This document shows, piece by piece, positions 7,950 through 15,693 of a DNA stretch of 35,777 nucleotides; the stretch's first letter is position 1; every line of letters starts with the position of its first letter. Below the pieces are notes generated by a model. It was not told the DNA's origin and did no database searches. It was given only the letters and a program-made list of their open reading frames with translations. Source of the DNA: a virus; IMG/VR virus record IMGVR_UViG_3300014914_000015, positions 1-35,777 of that record; one strand, given 5' to 3'. The position numbers and the translations under genes were made by a program.

Positions 7950-10467
7950 TGTCACTTGTTCTGGTAATACCATGTGTTGCATTGGAGTTTGTAAACGTAT
8001 GACGTTTTTTATCCTCTTTGATTGGTGTACCATCACCATCTCGTACAACCACTGTTAGATTCAAATCAACATCGTAGACAGCAGCAAAGGTTTCACTTGC
8101 TAATGCAGCCGCCTTGTCAATATAGCTTATATAAGCACCGCTTCCGATACTTACCTGCTCCGTTAAACCATCACCGGAGAAATCTGCACTGGTAATTGTG
8201 AAGATATCAGTGGCATCAACATATAATGAATAGGGATGGCGGATATGAAAGCCATCATCATTGACAATACGCATTGTTCCACTATCAGGAGTTGAACCTG
8301 GAATGGCATTCACTTCAACGGACGTAACTGCACCACCAGTAAGAGCAGTCGTTACAACATGCATCTGATAAACAAAGCAGTAATTACCTATTGCTACGGA
8401 ATCATTTACTCCAGAACCAGAGAAGTCGTGTGATGTAATAGTGAATGTATTTGGACCTGTTGCATATCCTGAATATACATGATCTACAACAAGACCTTCA
8501 TCATTAACAATTGATATATAACCAGAAGTTGGTAGCCAAGTATCAATGTCAGTTTCAGAAAGGTCTTGATCAACAGTAACGGTTACTTCTGCACCAGTGG
8601 TCAAAGCCGTTGCAATCGTAAAATATGCAGCGCCAACAGTTGGATCACCGTTGATGTCAGTCGTGAATCCATCAGTTGCAACAACCAATATCTGATCATT
8701 GGTAGTACTTAGACCAGAGTAGGTATTTGTAACTGACAACGGTGGTGAGATCGGAGTGGTCTCACCAAGTGGAACAACCTTATCAGTTGCACTCAATACC
8801 CCTGGATCATTATCAACACCGACACCATGGGCACCAATGAGTGCAGTTCCAGTAGAGACACCGATATAAGGTGCTGTTCTTGAAAGTGAATATTCGGTAA
8901 TGGTATCAACTTCATTGGCAACCAGCAGATAATCAGTATGATCCGCCGCCCCCAAAGAGGTTCCAGCATAGTACAATACATCATCATCACCTGGCATGAG
9001 ACCTTTGAGAACTTGCACATACAGAATATCATTGGTATCATCGTTTGCCAGAACATGAAGCACACCACCATTGGTAACTTCCGTTGGATCAGAAGTTGTT
9101 TCGGCATCTGCACCGGAAGTTATTCCCCAAAATTGGGTAGTATTTCCGATGGTTCCAGAATCAATGTAAACCACCATGGAATCTTCACTTGTATCAATCG
9201 ACAATATAGTGGCATAAAAAGTGGGTGGGGTTCCACCAGATGGGTCTGCATCAACGATTACTTCACCTACAGCAAAAGAGCCCGTTGGCACATCATGGTC
9301 GATGTATGTTCCCCAGACAAGCATATCATAATCACTTACTACAATTGCACCGGCTTCACCATCATAACCACAAGAGTGTGTTACACCCCTAAGAACCTCA
9401 CCGTCCAACCCATGTACGGTATAATCAGTTCCAGTACCGTTATGATCTGCGGTTTCACCCATGGCCCTTTGGAACAAGTCATTGATATCATGGGAACCTG
9501 TCCAAGTCAGCTTGCCGAAGTAGTCCTCATCGTTTCCATCATCATCAACATCAAACTGTTGGAAACCTAAATCTTCACCGGAAAACTCCGAATCCCATGT
9601 AGTACCGATAACTGTTTGAGGGGAAGTATCGAAATTAAGATCCTGTGAATCAGAAAGAGCAAGAACGTTGTTTCCACGAGATGTACCATTGATTGGGAAC
9701 CATGCAAACGTGTTACCCAACCTGCGGCACATACCAACGAGGCGTCTACCATCGATATCAGCACCGTTTTCTCTCACTTTAATCATAAACCTATGAGAAA
9801 TACCCTGTCCTGAATCTGGGTTAAGCGGTACACCAAGCAAGTAAGTATCGGCTGAGGTGTTGTAATTGTTTGTTCCACCAGTGAGTTCAGTTGTCGATCT
9901 AAACGTAACCTGATCATTTGTATTTGAAAGAGCAATACCTTTACACAGATCGGTTGTGTTTAATATCGTGTAACCAAGGAGGGTTAATCCAGTAAAGCCA
10001 CCCGTATCATCCAGATATTCTCCCGTTCCATCTGTGGAGTCACAAGCTGCACCGTAGTTGTAATTCCAATAATCATTTGTAACAAGGGCTCCGTCTTGGA
10101 TCATCTGGATCTGAACATTTGCACTACCAAAGTTTACAATACCATCCCAAATATCGTCACCACCATATTGAATAATACTACCATCGTAAAGATGCTCGAT
10201 AGCAGTAGCATCAACATTAAATCCATTAACAAGAGTGATGATGTTGTCAGTGGATCTATCCGATGCTTTCGGAATTGGAATGTACATCTTGTCACTTATG
10301 TTTGCAGGGGCCTGGTCATCGGACAACTGACCCAACCATCTATGCAGTTGGATAACCGTAGCATACGATGGGGAGGCTCCGTTGTGACCATTCCCGATGT
10401 ATCGTATGTTTCCAGTTATGTTGTCCACAGTCCAGTCTGCCGGGACTAAACTATAAGTTATAGCCAT
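7945..10467 (-). CDS. Large structural protein, probable virion fibre or appendage
   Basis: 840 residues with an AAAGGAGAAAG ribosome-binding site just before the ATG. It is Asp/Gly/Thr-rich and almost entirely beta-predicted, with no signal peptide. Two tandem 55-residue repeats are visible near the C-terminus, about residues 648-702 and 729-783, sharing an S-G-x-x-x-IVNDxG start and FTITS-x-DFSG-x-G core. The first half (YIGNGHNG..., IPIPKAS, DGSIIQYGGDDIWDGI) looks like a beta-solenoid or jelly-roll virion domain. A glycine/asparagine-rich adhesive appendage is inferred from composition and from its place at the head of the fibre block. I do not recognise a named family. Confidence 0.7.
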   Translation of the reverse strand: MAITYSLVPADWTVDNITGNIRYIGNGHNGASPSYATVIQLHRWLGQLSDDQAPANISDKMYIPIPKASDRSTDNIITLVNGFNVDATAIEHLYDGSIIQYGGDDIWDGIVNFGSANVQIQMIQDGALVTNDYWNYNYGAACDSTDGTGEYLDDTGGFTGLTLLGYTILNTTDLCKGIALSNTNDQVTFRSTTELTGGTNNYNTSADTYLLGVPLNPDSGQGISHRFMIKVRENGADIDGRRLVGMCRRLGNTFAWFPINGTSRGNNVLALSDSQDLNFDTSPQTVIGTTWDSEFSGEDLGFQQFDVDDDGNDEDYFGKLTWTGSHDINDLFQRAMGETADHNGTGTDYTVHGLDGEVLRGVTHSCGYDGEAGAIVVSDYDMLVWGTYIDHDVPTGSFAVGEVIVDADPSGGTPPTFYATILSIDTSEDSMVVYIDSGTIGNTTQFWGITSGADAETTSDPTEVTNGGVLHVLANDDTNDILYVQVLKGLMPGDDDVLYYAGTSLGAADHTDYLLVANEVDTITEYSLSRTAPYIGVSTGTALIGAHGVGVDNDPGVLSATDKVVPLGETTPISPPLSVTNTYSGLSTTNDQILVVATDGFTTDINGDPTVGAAYFTIATALTTGAEVTVTVDQDLSETDIDTWLPTSGYISIVNDEGLVVDHVYSGYATGPNTFTITSHDFSGSGVNDSVAIGNYCFVYQMHVVTTALTGGAVTSVEVNAIPGSTPDSGTMRIVNDDGFHIRHPYSLYVDATDIFTITSADFSGDGLTEQVSIGSGAYISYIDKAAALASETFAAVYDVDLNLTVVVRDGDGTPIKEDKKRHTFTNSNATHGITRTSDT

Positions 10468-10531
10468 TTTACTTTCTCCTTTCGTTTAAGTTTCGGCAGA
10501 ACGGACTTTAGTAAGTTCTCAGATATGCCCA

Positions 10532-10678
10532 TCAGTTTGTTACCTTTATATTTATATTGATAACTAAATATGTACTATTACCTCGGTGGTCTTCTGTAAT
10601 AGAATAGTGGTCCACCTTCTCTTTCACCACCTCCTTTATAATAGAATCAATTAGTTTTTTGGCTTCTTTTTCTTTCAT
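10532..10678 (-). CDS. Small 48-residue basic/acidic ORF in the 349-bp gap
   Basis: Starts ATG at 10678 and stops TGA at 10534-10532. The peptide begins MKEKEAKKLIDSII and ends INIKVTN, with an amphipathic Lys/Glu-rich helix followed by a beta-like end. No convincing ribosome-binding site precedes the ATG. An internal AAGGAGGTGGTG could in principle serve an internal GTG start. It lies after the structured-RNA candidate and about 65 bp before the 840-residue gene. It could be a genuine small regulator or chaperone, or chance. Confidence 0.35.
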   Translation of the reverse strand: MKEKEAKKLIDSIIKEVVKEKVDHYSITEDHRGNSTYLVININIKVTN

Positions 10679-10696
10679 AGCATAAATACAATTGAA

Positions 10697-10820
10697 TTGA
10701 AATGCGGATTATCTTTTATAGAGTAAGTTCCGGTTAGAACTTTTGAACCGATCTGCCTGTGTGCAGAACAGACCCGTCCGCAGTAACTTAACCCTTTTTT
10801 AATGACAATCCGCATTTCAA
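10697..10820 (-). ncRNA. Candidate structured RNA bounded by a 14-bp inverted repeat
   Basis: A perfect 14-bp inverted repeat (10697-10710 and 10807-10820) encloses nested complementary segments: a 6-bp helix (10724-10729 with 10785-10790), a 5-bp hairpin (10731-10735 with 10746-10750), and a double helix (10753-10756 with 10780-10783, stacked on 10757-10760 with 10768-10771, 7-nt loop). Together they make a three-way-junction fold. The distal arm overlaps the stop codon of the FN3 gene upstream. No long U-run follows on the minus strand, so it does not look like a plain terminator. The function is unknown; a cis-regulatory or processed RNA, or a decayed tRNA-like element, are possible. Confidence 0.4.
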
Positions 10821-11170
10821 GATCCTCTACTAATTATACGCAAATTCTGTATTTCACCATTACCTAAAACAACTGTTGTTTGTTCTACTGAATAGTCAGA
10901 CTCAAACCCTTCAGTATCAAATGCTGTTGCCACCCAAAAGTATTCTCCAGCTGGAACACCAGCATCTGTACATTCAGAACAAGTGATATCATTTGGCCCA
11001 CATGGTATTTCTAAAATCATCACATAACCTTGGCCGCTCTGTGTGCTACGATATAAACGATATCCTGCAAGATCAGGTTCTACATTTGGATCCCATATAA
11101 AGTTAATATTATCTGCAAACAACAAAGATGGGACAATATTTACAAGCAGAATTATGAATAGGGTCCTCAT
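10817..11170 (-). CDS. Exported fibronectin type III-like protein
   Basis: 117 residues. Residues 1-19 (MRTLFIILLVNIVPSLLFA) form a clean signal peptide with predicted cleavage after LFA. The rest is one FN3-like domain: FIWDPNVEPDLAGYRLYRS at the first strands and AGEYFWVATAFDTEGFESDY at the later strands are hallmark FN3 signatures. A Cys pair (CGPNDITCSEC) could form disulfides after export. The start overlaps the previous stop by 4 bp (ATGA). The gene belongs with the two upstream exported beta-sandwich genes. The role is unknown; periplasmic or surface binding is inferred. Confidence 0.7.
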   Translation of the reverse strand: MRTLFIILLVNIVPSLLFADNINFIWDPNVEPDLAGYRLYRSTQSGQGYVMILEIPCGPNDITCSECTDAGVPAGEYFWVATAFDTEGFESDYSVEQTTVVLGNGEIQNLRIISRGS

Positions 11171-11898
11171 TGTATTTCCATATCTTCATCTTTAACGAAC
11201 ATGCAATCCCAACCTGTGTGTCCATCATCAGTTGGCCCAAAAGGAAAGTCAGACTCATTTCCTGCATAATCTACAGCGGTTGCCACTACACAATAATATA
11301 TATCAGCAGGGATATCAGGGGTTGTAAATTCTTGTTCTTCATCTGGAAGAGACATTGTTTTTGTAACCTTCCATTTATACCCTGTTTCCCATGTCTGGTC
11401 CATCCGTCTGCAATACATCCAAAAGTAATCAACTTGGGATGGATAAGAATGCTTGAATCCAATAGTAATTCTCCATGTATTGGGAACAAAGTTCATGTCA
11501 TTTGACAAAATGATGGTTGTTATTTTAGACCCATCTTCTCTGGGCCTTACTGATATAGAATGGGTACCTACTGAAAAGTTAAATATAATAGGATCCGCCC
11601 CGTCTCTCTCATTTGCTACATCCCAATCAAACTTGTCAGGTTCTGTTCTTTTAAGGTCCCATATTCGATCAAGCGTATCACCATCCACCATGATAAATAA
11701 GGAATCACTACTGCCATCTGGGGCTTGCACTCTGCCCCAGATGACATAGTTTCCAGCTACTGTAACCGTAAAAGGATAAAACGTTTCACCCTCTATAATT
11801 GGGAATTGAATCTCCTCTGATTGACAATCAGGTATAAAAGCAATTCCAACAAGAGTGAGTAAAATCCAGATAAAAGCTATAGTAATCTTATAAAGCAT
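11167..11898 (-). CDS. Exported carbohydrate-binding-like plus FN3 protein
   Basis: 243 residues. A hydrophobic N-terminus (about residues 5-24) is a signal peptide or anchor. Residues about 30-135 match the strand pattern of a CBM-like sandwich: G-x-YVIWGRV..PDGSSDS, a VDGD turn, a W-D..W-D pair, and SVGTHSISVRPREDGSK. An FN3-like half follows (about 140-225) with IPADIYYCVVATAVDYAGNES. The protein ends with a Trp/Cys-containing tail. The start is preceded by a hairpin that covers the ribosome-binding site (11902-11925), so it is probably coupled to the gene before it. Carbohydrate binding is inferred from pattern only. Confidence 0.65.
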   Translation of the reverse strand: MLYKITIAFIWILLTLVGIAFIPDCQSEEIQFPIIEGETFYPFTVTVAGNYVIWGRVQAPDGSSDSLFIMVDGDTLDRIWDLKRTEPDKFDWDVANERDGADPIIFNFSVGTHSISVRPREDGSKITTIILSNDMNFVPNTWRITIGFKHSYPSQVDYFWMYCRRMDQTWETGYKWKVTKTMSLPDEEQEFTTPDIPADIYYCVVATAVDYAGNESDFPFGPTDDGHTGWDCMFVKDEDMEIQ

Positions 11899-11901
11899 GG
11901 G

Positions 11902-11925
11902 CCTCCACCTCCATTGTCAGGAGGT
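11902..11925 (-). promoter_or_regulatory. Hairpin occluding the ribosome-binding site of the CBM/FN3 gene
   Basis: On the minus strand ACCTCC (11925-11920) can pair with GGAGGT (11912-11907), with a 7-nt loop. The paired GGAGGT lies 8 nt before the ATG of the next gene and is its best ribosome-binding site. The upstream gene stops at 11929-11927, only two bases before the stem, so a terminating ribosome would open it. This is the classic geometry for translational coupling. Confidence 0.45.
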
Positions 11926-11926
11926 T

Positions 11927-12481
11927 CTACGGGACAATTATCAAACCAGTCGCAGTCGGAGGCTTTACTGCTGAGAAAGGGTCCGACCAATCAGCTGGCC
12001 AACCTCCTTGACCAATAGGTTTTACTTTGAACGTATGAGTTCCAGCAGGTAATAGATCGACATCATATTTCAAACTACCGTCTGCTTCAGCGGCAACCCC
12101 CTGCACAACGGCTCCATCAACATCAACATCATAAGTAGCTACTCCCGCCATTGGGGCTGTTACAAGGTCTGCTGCCATAACCTGAGGACTCATCAATAAA
12201 AGGGGCAAAAACAAAGTGAAAAAGACTAAGGTAACTAATTTGTCTTTGACGGCATCGATTGCTTTTGATACGGCTGCTTTTGTACTGTCACTTCGAACCA
12301 GGTTATAAACTGCATAGACCAAAGGACCAAGTCCCAAAATGATAACTTGCATCATTTCAGCATTGACCCACCTCGCTCCCCCATATCCAAGAATAGTAGC
12401 CAGTGCTATAATTCCTCGGATGGTAGAACTTTCTTTTATCCATTCGTACCAGTTAAAGGGTGTTTTCATTTCCTCTGCCAT
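11927..12481 (-). CDS. Membrane protein with exported beta-sandwich domain
   Basis: 184 residues. Hydrophobic segments lie around residues 22-40, 43-62 and 82-103. The third (LVTLVFFTLFLPLLLM followed by MAAD) reads like an internal signal sequence with an AxA-type site. About 75 beta-rich residues follow, with a VATYDVDVDGAVVQGV strand pair and LPAGTHTFKVKPI, resembling an FN3/Big-type domain. The N-terminal part looks like a small phage holin-type membrane protein. The ATG overlaps the previous stop (TAATG) and has AAGGAGG. It could be a holin fused to an exported domain; no family is recognised. Confidence 0.6.
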   Translation of the reverse strand: MAEEMKTPFNWYEWIKESSTIRGIIALATILGYGGARWVNAEMMQVIILGLGPLVYAVYNLVRSDSTKAAVSKAIDAVKDKLVTLVFFTLFLPLLLMSPQVMAADLVTAPMAGVATYDVDVDGAVVQGVAAEADGSLKYDVDLLPAGTHTFKVKPIGQGGWPADWSDPFSAVKPPTATGLIIVP

Positions 12482-12777
12482 TATGAACCTCCTTTTAGTT
12501 GTTGTCGGAGCACTCTTATTTGGTGCTCTATTTGCATTATAAATCTTTTGTCAGTTGGTGTAAGAGGAATACGAAGTTTTTGTGCATTCATCCTAATGTC
12601 AAATATCTGTCTCTCAAGGGCAAATATTTGATCATTAAGGATCTTCTGGTCAATCCTCATAGCTACCAAATCCACATATGCTTTATCAGCTTTTCTAAGA
12701 TCATAGGCATAAAGACCACCTATGATAGTAAAGAAAGCAACGATTATTCCTATCCATACAGACACCTTGTTTGTCAT
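12481..12777 (-). CDS. Single-pass membrane protein with coiled coil, spanin-like
   Basis: 98 residues: a hydrophobic segment at about residues 6-25 (VWIGIIVAFFTIIGGLYAY), then a charged helical region with heptad-like Leu/Ile spacing to the end. This N-in, C-out layout beside holin and endolysin genes fits an inner-membrane spanin subunit. No overlapping outer-membrane lipoprotein gene was found, so the call is tentative. It overlaps the GTA-type holin gene by 4 bp and the next gene by 1 bp. Confidence 0.5.
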   Translation of the reverse strand: MTNKVSVWIGIIVAFFTIIGGLYAYDLRKADKAYVDLVAMRIDQKILNDQIFALERQIFDIRMNAQKLRIPLTPTDKRFIMQIEHQIRVLRQQLKGGS

Positions 12778-13190
12778 CGTTTAAACTCCTTCATTATTTT
12801 CTCTCCAGATCGTCCAACTACATATCCACCAAGACCAATCTTGATCAAGGCCCACAGATCAGGTGGTGTTTCAAGCAACGGTGCTGCTTCCCACAGTAGG
12901 CTTAGATACGGATAGAGAACATAATTGTTAAAGATGATAAAACCAAATAGTATCATCAACCCGGGTCTCCAGTTTCTTTGAAGTGGTGTGCCCTGTGCTT
13001 CAGCAACAATAATATCACGTTGAGCCTTTAGCTGTTCCGTGAACTTGGTCATGTCTATCTTTTGCCATTCTATAAGCAGGTTGGCTTTGATCTTATTAGC
13101 TTCATCTTTATCCTCAACAGCTTTATCGATGAGGCCTATACCAGCTTTGATAACATCACCTACAATTGGTATTGCTTCCCATAAGGCCAT
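12774..13190 (-). CDS. GTA-type 3TM holin
   Basis: 138 residues. The signature is clear: an amphipathic N-terminus (IPIVGDVIKAGIGLIDKA), a charged helix, then QGTPLQRNWRPGLMILFGF, a second hydrophobic stretch, and KIGLGGYVVGRSGEKIMK at the C-terminus. This matches the 'holin of 3TMs for gene-transfer release' family known from gene transfer agents and related phages. The role is timed permeabilisation of the inner membrane so that the endolysin can reach the cell wall. It sits in the lysis cluster, overlapping or abutting its neighbours at both ends. Confidence 0.82.
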   Translation of the reverse strand: MALWEAIPIVGDVIKAGIGLIDKAVEDKDEANKIKANLLIEWQKIDMTKFTEQLKAQRDIIVAEAQGTPLQRNWRPGLMILFGFIIFNNYVLYPYLSLLWEAAPLLETPPDLWALIKIGLGGYVVGRSGEKIMKEFKR

Positions 13191-13501
13191 TACTTCCTCC
13201 TTATCTTGAAAAACTTATGAATTACTAATGGAACCATAACCAACACAGTCAAATAAACAGGAGGTACATATTTTGTCCTTACTAATAAGAACATAAACTG
13301 ATCATAGTCAAGGTACATAAATAATCGTGCAACCCACAAGTAACTGTAATTAGAAGCAAGGGCTAAGAACAGAACAGCCATATAAGCATCTTCCACATGA
13401 CCATTCATACCTTTCCTAATGCCCCAGGAATACAAAATAGCAGCTACAAGAAATAATACAGATGCAATAAATGTTCCCCAAAAAACAATATCTGTTTTCA
13501 T
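13190..13501 (-). CDS. Small membrane protein, putative second holin
   Basis: 103 residues with three hydrophobic segments at about residues 7-26, 40-62 and 78-96, ending in a Lys/Arg-rich tail (HKFFKIRRK). The topology and position in the lysis cluster fit a holin or antiholin. The start overlaps the upstream stop (ATGA). No family signature was recognised. Confidence 0.55.
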   Translation of the reverse strand: MKTDIVFWGTFIASVLFLVAAILYSWGIRKGMNGHVEDAYMAVLFLALASNYSYLWVARLFMYLDYDQFMFLLVRTKYVPPVYLTVLVMVPLVIHKFFKIRRK

Positions 13502-13941
13502 TCGTAAGGTTTCCCGTTATTCTTAACGTTGTTGTGCATTAGCTTTAAAAGAGCACTTCTAAAATGTACATGCTCTGCATTAAATATAACTAACTTTTCA
13601 TTGATCGATTTTATTTCAGACTCAACCACAATAAGCCCTTTCTCAACTTGATGATTCGATTCAAGTATCCGATTCATTGTCTCATAATTTGCTGTTGTTG
13701 CAGCCTTTGAGGTATAGTAATTAATCCCGCTTACTATGGTAATCAAACTCATTATAATACCTATGCCCCATTTAAAGTTCCCGTAAGACACCCTGCTATC
13801 TAATGCTTTCCACATATCTCCTTGCTCCGCCGTAGTAGTATCGCTATGTTTCTCCAAAGTAGAAATCGCTTTAGAGTGTTCCCTATGAGATACACAATCA
13901 TGGCAATCACGCCGTCTTTCTTCCGTTGATTTATCATTCAT
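13498..13941 (-). CDS. Membrane-anchored coiled-coil protein of the lysis cluster
   Basis: 147 residues. The N-terminus has CHDCVSHREH (Cys13, Cys16, His19, His22), a possible metal-binding knuckle. A single transmembrane segment lies at about residues 58-76 (KWGIGIIMSLITIVSGI), followed by a long charged helix. The layout resembles XhlA-type holin-associated proteins, but with the soluble Cys motif in front. It overlaps both neighbours by 4 bp. Confidence 0.5.
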   Translation of the reverse strand: MNDKSTEERRRDCHDCVSHREHSKAISTLEKHSDTTTAEQGDMWKALDSRVSYGNFKWGIGIIMSLITIVSGINYYTSKAATTANYETMNRILESNHQVEKGLIVVESEIKSINEKLVIFNAEHVHFRSALLKLMHNNVKNNGKPYE

Positions 13942-14417
13942 GGTTTCACCCTTTTGATTCCTTTGTTTAACTTATCCCAATTCCTATAATCAAGATGTAG
14001 CCAATCGACATCAACCTCTATACATTTGATGTACTTAAAATCCTCATGAAAAGGATCATTCATTATATCTTTTCTAATCTCTTTCACAGAAACACCACTC
14101 ACTGGGACACTATCTTGGGCTCGGCCAAATCTGTGTTGAGATATATTTCCAAAAGTTGAATTAGGGTTCTTTACATAAGGAGAATGTTCATCTCTATAAC
14201 CTCTCCATTGGTGAACACCGTACATATCCATCATGCTATTACTAAACCAAGTGTTCATTATGAAAGGAGTATCATATCGTTCCCTTAATCTATCAGAAGT
14301 TATCAAAGCCCTGTAATCAATTACGGACCAAAGCAGATCGCCATAAATTGGAAACATTGCCTTGAAATACGAAGGTGGAAACCATTCTTGCAATTTGAAG
14401 TGTTTGGGTTTGTACAT
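13938..14417 (-). CDS. Endolysin, peptidase M15-type
   Basis: 159 residues. The zinc-peptidase signature is SQHRFGRAQD (His95, Asp102) and, downstream, IEVDVDWLHLDY (Glu134 as likely general base, His141 as third ligand). This matches the M15 D-Ala-D-Ala carboxypeptidase/L,D-type fold used by many phage endolysins to cut peptidoglycan cross-links. There is no signal peptide, so release by the neighbouring holins is expected. The ATG overlaps the previous stop (TAATG) and has AAGGAGA at good spacing. Confidence 0.8.
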   Translation of the reverse strand: MYKPKHFKLQEWFPPSYFKAMFPIYGDLLWSVIDYRALITSDRLRERYDTPFIMNTWFSNSMMDMYGVHQWRGYRDEHSPYVKNPNSTFGNISQHRFGRAQDSVPVSGVSVKEIRKDIMNDPFHEDFKYIKCIEVDVDWLHLDYRNWDKLNKGIKRVKP

Positions 14418-15691
14418 TATGAAGATTCTCCTTGTATATAAACATCCAAAGAACCTGACGAACTTTGACTCATTACCAAGTCTGTTGAAAAAGGTGGATC
14501 ACTTGTATTATATCCAGCGTAGCCTGATGAAAGTCTTCCAGGTATTAATCCTTCTGTATTAGTAGAATGAGTATAGAAAATAAGCCCGGTGGATGCAGTC
14601 ACAGCAAATGGTGTGAAGTCTATTCCTGATGTCAAAGTGATCCACCCAGTTGATAAGCCGCCCACATCAATAACTTCAGTATAGCTATCAAAAGTAAAAG
14701 TTGTCCCTGAGAATGTCCCTTTCCAAATTCTAAGCCTGCCACCTGCTGTATTGTTGTATATTTGTATTTGATGGACAGTACCAGCAGCAGAAAACAATTC
14801 AGGAGTACTGGATCCTGAATAAGCTGTGTAAATATACCCACTTGGTGTTTGACTGTTATTGCTTCCATTACCTGATGCATAATCCATATCTAATACGGGC
14901 GGGCTTGTCGTTGTAGTGGTGCTGAAAGTACTTGTCGATGTCGATGTGGAACTCAGCGTTGAACTACTTGATGTGGTCGAACTAAAAGTTGATGTGGTAC
15001 TGAATGTACTTGTCGAACTCATTGTACTTGAAGTTGTACTGAACGTACTTGTGGTACTGAACGTACTGGTTGAACTCATTGTACTTGATGTTGTACTAAA
15101 AGTACTGGTTGAACTCATTGTACTGGTAGAACTCGTACTGGTAGAACTCGTACTAAACGTACTTGTAGTACTAAACGTACTTGTAGTACTTGCTGTACTT
15201 GAGGTCGTTGTGCTTGAACTGGTTGTTGTAGTAGACGAAGTGGAATAGCTCGAACTATCACGAACAGATATATGGAGATCAATGGTATCTGTATCAGTAG
15301 CATATCCAATCGGCTGATAAAACCAATCGGGTTTAGTTTGAGTAAAAGTACCTGCAACACTATCAGATAACCAAACAACTTTTCTTGGTGTCAAGGACCA
15401 ACTGGCTACAGTAATAATCCCTTTCCTACGAACTCTAATTTCATCATCTAAAATACCCCCTTCAGTAGCAACACCTAAACAAGGTTGCTGTGTCCCATCT
15501 GCTAATGCTTTATACCACTTAGAATCACTATCGATATAAAGACCATCTCCTTCAACAACAGTCTCACCAAGAGTTGCTAACATGACAGATTGTATAATAT
15601 CATCCAGGAATTCAATGTTTTCTTTCAGTTTACGGTTCCACCCTGTGGTTCCATAATCAACATGTATTAACTCGTAGATAGAAGTTGGCAT
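14417..15691 (-). CDS. Accessory virion protein: beta domain, Ser/Thr/Phe linker, jelly-roll-like C-domain
   Basis: 424 residues in three parts. Residues about 1-145 are paralogous to the product of the next gene upstream, at 15694-16203 (shared ATLGE..EGD/E-L-Y, YKALAD, VWLSD, TQTKP and IG..DT-I/L-D motifs). Residues about 146-263 are a Ser/Thr-only linker with TFSTTS and TMSST motifs. Residues about 264-424 form a beta-rich domain (GYIYTAYSGSS..., FTPFAVTASTGLIFYTH) like a carbohydrate-binding jelly roll. The gene has no recognisable ribosome-binding site: it follows the upstream Ser/Thr tail by TAATT then ATG, so reinitiation is likely. It lies between tail tip and lysis genes, so it is probably an accessory appendage of the tail tip. 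Confidence 0.7.
   Translation of the reverse strand: MPTSIYELIHVDYGTTGWNRKLKENIEFLDDIIQSVMLATLGETVVEGDGLYIDSDSKWYKALADGTQQPCLGVATEGGILDDEIRVRRKGIITVASWSLTPRKVVWLSDSVAGTFTQTKPDWFYQPIGYATDTDTIDLHISVRDSSSYSTSSTTTTSSSTTTSSTASTTSTFSTTSTFSTSSTSTSSTSTMSSTSTFSTTSSTMSSTSTFSTTSTFSTTSSTMSSTSTFSTTSTFSSTTSSSSTLSSTSTSTSTFSTTTTTSPPVLDMDYASGNGSNNSQTPSGYIYTAYSGSSTPELFSAAGTVHQIQIYNNTAGGRLRIWKGTFSGTTFTFDSYTEVIDVGGLSTGWITLTSGIDFTPFAVTASTGLIFYTHSTNTEGLIPGRLSSGYAGYNTSDPPFSTDLVMSQSSSGSLDVYIQGESS
14903..15258 (-). repeat. Internal Ser/Thr/Phe linker tract
   Basis: About 118 codons of Ser/Thr with recurring STSTFSTTS and SSTMSSTSTF phrases. It has the same composition and Phe spacing style as the tract at 1-2658, but with Met appearing in several copies. 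It joins two folded domains, which shows the tracts can act as linkers as well as tails. Confidence 0.85.
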
Positions 15692-15693
15692 AA

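Noticed and set aside
8938-9570. 210-codon plus-strand frame inside the 840-residue gene
   Set aside because: It is antisense to a strong coding gene, with no supporting signal; residue use is not protein-like.
10458-10532. 24-codon frame overlapping the 840-residue gene start
   Set aside because: It is very short, has no own ribosome-binding site, and its sequence is constrained by the overlapping start region.
10724-10790. tRNA gene
   Set aside because: The fold lacks a D-arm, has a 10-nt T-like loop and C at position 33. It is reported only as a structured RNA candidate.
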